From positions 66,249,597 through 66,313,596 of the forward strand of contig CM037590.1 of NCBI GenBank assembly GCA_021018995.1: 64,000 nucleotides of DNA, in the 5' to 3' direction. This stretch comes from Chloranthus sessilifolius. Lineage: Eukaryota; Streptophyta; Magnoliopsida; Chloranthales; Chloranthaceae. Shown piece after piece: positions 60,765 through 64,000 of the stretch (positions within the stretch are counted from its first letter, which is position 1; each line of letters begins with the position of its first letter). The notes beneath the pieces are model-generated. The model did not search any database and was not told the DNA's origin. It worked only from the letters and a program-made list of their open reading frames with translations. Made by a program: the position numbers and the translations under genes.

Positions 60765-61438
60765 TGTGACGACCTGACTTTTCCAATCCCTCAGGTATAG
60801 GAAAGGCCGGTTCGCCAACCTATCGAATAAACGATAAGCCGGACAAACAGGACACATATCAGAGTAAAGCGTAATAAATATCCATAGCTAAAATAAATGC
60901 GGAAGCAATTAAAAGTAAAGAACCACCGATGATGGCCGACCATCATCGAAACATGGCTCATAATAGAAATCAATGTCAAATATAGAACTATGGTATCCAA
61001 CTAAAATGGGCCCACAAATTCAAGTCTAACTCTCACCACAAATAAGAAAATCAGTAAGTTCTATACTGGGAAAAATTCCTCAGGAGGAACCTCAAGTTCT
61101 TCCTCAGGCACGTAGTCAGGATCAGTCTCACAGCCCTGAATAGCCACGTCAATACCTGAACCTGTGACGTATAGTCGGAGTGAGCTAACCAACAAGGCTC
61201 AGTAGAAGAAAGACATCTACGGCATTTTACTTTAACTAACATGGTTTCAAAACAAATATCGGAATATAGCTTGTCAAACATATAAGCAGATAATAAACTA
61301 AATTTAGGTGCGGAAATCATATGTAAGATTTATTTCAAGAATGATGAAAGTGTTTGGTCTTAGTTTCTCTAATTTCTATATGTAAAGTTCAGTAATTCAT
61401 GACTTAATCCTCAACTTAAAATACCTCCCGAGTAAACT
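60765..61438 (-). mobile_element. Gypsy LTR, minus strand, first part (continues at 63888)
   Basis: Starts TGTGACGACC and is the inverted counterpart of 63215-63887. The remainder of the same LTR resumes at 63888 after an inserted plus-strand copy and runs past the window end. It is a fossil of a Ty3/Gypsy family, probably chromovirus-like from its ends (TGTAATAACCC...GGTCGTCACA). Whether it is a solo LTR or part of a full element cannot be seen. Confidence 0.75.
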
Positions 61439-63887
61439 TGTAATAACCCAGATTTTTGAATTTTATTTAATGGTATTAGATGATGTACCACACAATGCGT
61501 GGTGCTAACGCTCCACACCGGAATATACCCACTTTAGAAATAGTCTAATTTTTTATATACATATCAATATTAGACTCTTTATGAGTACTTGTATACGATT
61601 CCAACGATATATAATTTGTCGATTTTCGATAAGAATATAAAAAGTTACGCCTTTGAAGAGTGAAGGGTTAAAGGCACAATTGTAAATTCAGAGAATCACC
61701 ATTTACCTTGCTTACATACACAAAAAGCTGGAGCAAAACCTCTCAAGCTTTTCAAGTCACGTATGAATTCTACTATGGTAAAACTACTATTTTATTAAAT
61801 CTTATACTAAAATCTTAATTAGAGTTAACCTATACTGAATTAGATATATATTTACTTCTTCTCTCATTGTCTTTCTTTATTCCTCTTCTCAAAAGCTCGA
61901 CGCAGCCATCTTTCATAATTCCTCGTCGGATCTCTATCGATTTTCGATCTTATCGGAGAATCTTACACCATCAAAGTTTCTCATCGTCATGACCAATTTA
62001 TTGTAGAAAGGAATTCTCGCGAAAAGACTCGGGCATATCGTCTCTCGAATCCGATCTCCATCAACCCAAATCATCGTAGGATTCGAATCACGCTTCAACA
62101 GGTGGGTGCCTCTAAATCCATATTAAATTATTCAGTTATTTATTAAAAAGAAAACCCTAATTTTTCCTTAAGTTTTGATAAATTTCGGGTCTTAAAAACA
62201 TAGAAATTAGGCCCAAAATCGATAGGATCGTTTTTCCCAGATTTTCGTGAAATTCGGCCAAACTCTTTAACAGACACAGCCTCGGTATTTTGGCCATAAC
62301 TTTTTATCCCGAACTCCGATTAAGACGATTCTTTTTGCGTTGGAAAGATAATAGAAAAATCTACAACTTTCATGTTTTGACCAACTTATGAATCAATCGT
62401 CTTGATGGTTAAAAAAATATGAGAATGTTATATCAAATCGCTCGAGCGAGCTATTATCATCGCTTGAGCGAGGTATCATTGAACTCCGGCATTGCCTTAG
62501 TATTTTAGTCATAACTTTTTATCGCGAACTCCGATTGAGACGATTCTTTTTGCGTTGGAAAGCTAATATAAAAATCTACAACGTTCATATTTTGACCAAC
62601 ACATGAATCAATCGTCTTGATAGTCAAAAAAATATGAGAATATTACGTTAAATTCTAGGATTGGCGCAACTTGCCTGTTTTGACTTGTTTTTGAGGAAAC
62701 GCTTAAATAGGTCTATATTATTAGTAATTAGAGTTTATCTTAATGCATGAACGTATATTGTGATGTAGATTGAGGGCGAGAGGCCATCAATAGGACCTTG
62801 CTTGACTTCGCATAACTCCGAGTTTTAGATAGGAGAATCTCATCTTTACAGTATTTTATTTTAATTCGCATGGATATTTTGAATTAAAATCTTTGAACTT
62901 GCATATGCCATTGAAATCACATCTGTAAATTGAAATTGATATGAATGACTAAAAATCTAAATCTACTTGAATCCTGAAACCTGAATCTGCTTAAGCTCTG
63001 AAGATCTGAAATCAAGAACCTGAACTATGTATAAGAGACTTCCATCTGATTATATTAGTATCTGCATTTATTTTATGATTGACCAACGACCCTCAAAATT
63101 CTCGAACAACTTCGCACAAGTTTCCTCATTACGCAGGGCTTGTTGATCCTCAAAAGGGTTCATGAACGACGATGGTAGGTAGGGTTTCCATCGGCTATAT
63201 TCCCGCTTCTCGAGATATAGTTTACTAGGTATTTTAAGTTGAGGATTAAGTCATGAATTATCGAACTTTGCATAGAAGTTAGAGAAACTAAGACATCAAA
63301 CACCGTGACCGTTCTCAAACTGCTTTTCACATTTAGAAATAAATCTTACATATGATTTCCGCACCTAAATTCGCTTTATTATCTCGCTATATGTTTGACA
63401 AGCTATATTCCGATATTTGTTTTGAAACCATGTTAGTTAAAGTAAAATCGTAGATGTCTTTCTTCATCGAGCTTTGTTGGTTAGCTCACTCCGACTATAC
63501 GTCAAGTGTTCATCGACGCGGGCTATTCGTATCGTGAGATCGATCCCGACTACGCGTCGAGGAAGAGCTTGAGGTTCCTCCCGAGGAGTTTTTCGATATA
63601 GCACTTACCGATTTTCTTATTTGTGGGAGAGTTAGACTTGAATTTGTGGGCCCATTTTAGTTGGATACCATAGTTTTATATTTGACGTTGATTGCTATGA
63701 GTTATGTTTCGATGATGGTCGGCCATCATCGGTGGTTCTTACTTTTAATTGCTTCGCATTTATTTTAGCTATGGATATTTATTGCTTTACTCCGAGCATG
63801 TCCCGCTTGTCCGCTTATCGTTTATTCGATAGGTTGGCGAACCGGCCTTTCCTATACCTGAGGGATTGGAAAAGTCGGGTCGTCACA
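61439..63887 (+). mobile_element. Gypsy solo LTR (2449 bp) inserted in an inverted copy of itself
   Basis: TGTAATAACCCAG...GTCGTCACA with a perfect 5-bp duplication AAACT at 61434-61438 and 63888-63892. Its last 670 bp are inverted relative to 60765-61438, and 63110-63226 is inverted relative to 63893-64000. Both facts follow from insertion into an opposite-strand LTR of the same family. There is no internal coding sequence, so it is a solo LTR. The TG/CA ends are intact and it keeps CpG sites lost in the outer copy. Confidence 0.85.
62281..62650 (+). repeat. Internal 215-bp-step duplication in the Gypsy solo LTR
   Basis: GTATTTTGGCCATAACTTTT at 62285 and GTATTTTAGTCATAACTTTT at 62500 begin two copies sharing GACGATTCTTTTTGCGTTGG and TGAATCAATCGTCTTGAT. 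Between them lie CGCTCGAGCG and CGCTTGAGCG. This is an internal property of the LTR family. Confidence 0.85.
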
Positions 63888-64000
63888 AAACTATATCTCG
63901 AGAGCAGGAATATAGCCGATGGGAACCCCTACCTACCATCGTCGTTCATGAACCCTTTTTCAGGATGCAACAAGCCCCTACGTAATGAGGGAAACTTGTG
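63888..64000 (-). mobile_element. Gypsy LTR, minus strand, continuation to window end
   Basis: AAACTATATCTCGAG... is the reverse complement of 63110-63226 in the inserted copy. It is the resumed part of the outer LTR that began at 60765. Truncated by the window. Confidence 0.75.

Noticed and set aside
60791-61320. Minus-strand frames of 69 and 89 codons
   Set aside because: They lie inside a Gypsy LTR, in a segment that is repeated in inverted form at 63215-63887 without keeping an open frame.

Overview
This is nuclear DNA from a flowering plant. It holds intron-containing plant gene structure, two plant-type host genes (an F-box protein and a polyol/monosaccharide transporter), AT-rich spacers with (TA)n microsatellites, and a dense nest of plant transposons: Copia, Athila-like Gypsy, chromovirus-like LTRs, L1 and RTE LINEs, tRNA-derived SINEs and hAT-like MITEs. 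I cannot name the species. No CRISPR, operon or organellar segment was seen, and no confident tRNA or rRNA gene.

Layout. 1-2296: AT-rich DNA with one clean MITE. 2297 to about 8960: an old, small LTR element whose second LTR is split by a minus-strand Copia (3197-8667); that Copia itself carries a 133-bp palindromic insert. 9600-16312: an end-to-end but decayed L1 LINE bounded by a 14-bp target duplication. 17996-22094: the only two host genes, an F-box gene (+) and a PLT-type sugar-alcohol transporter (-, two exons), convergent, with a 296-bp tandem duplication between their 3' ends. 22517-23585: an RTE LINE remnant with a MITE inside it, then a SINE-like piece. 25465-31994: a Copia with both LTRs, interrupted in its reverse-transcriptase region by a 625-bp DNA element of the same general type as the MITE at 904. 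32000-36997: unclassified dispersed repeats, a solo LTR inside one of them, a Copia-lineage solo LTR carrying a SINE, and another MITE. About 37842-58170: a largely non-coding LTR element (LARD-like) split by a 16.3-kb Athila-like Gypsy element (39681-55977). 58808-59802: another Copia-lineage solo LTR. 60765-64000: two Gypsy LTRs of one family in opposite orientation, one inserted in the other; the outer one runs off the window.

The two host genes show no functional link beyond adjacency. The value of the window is its stratigraphy: many insertion boundaries can be placed to the base by matching target duplications, which gives a relative order of events. I found no convincing new biological system. 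The oddest signals are the dense TCGACAGG-type motif field in the Athila LTRs and its spacer, an unclassified dispersed repeat family at 23.7-35.3 kb, and the same-family, opposite-strand LTR-in-LTR insertion at the right edge.
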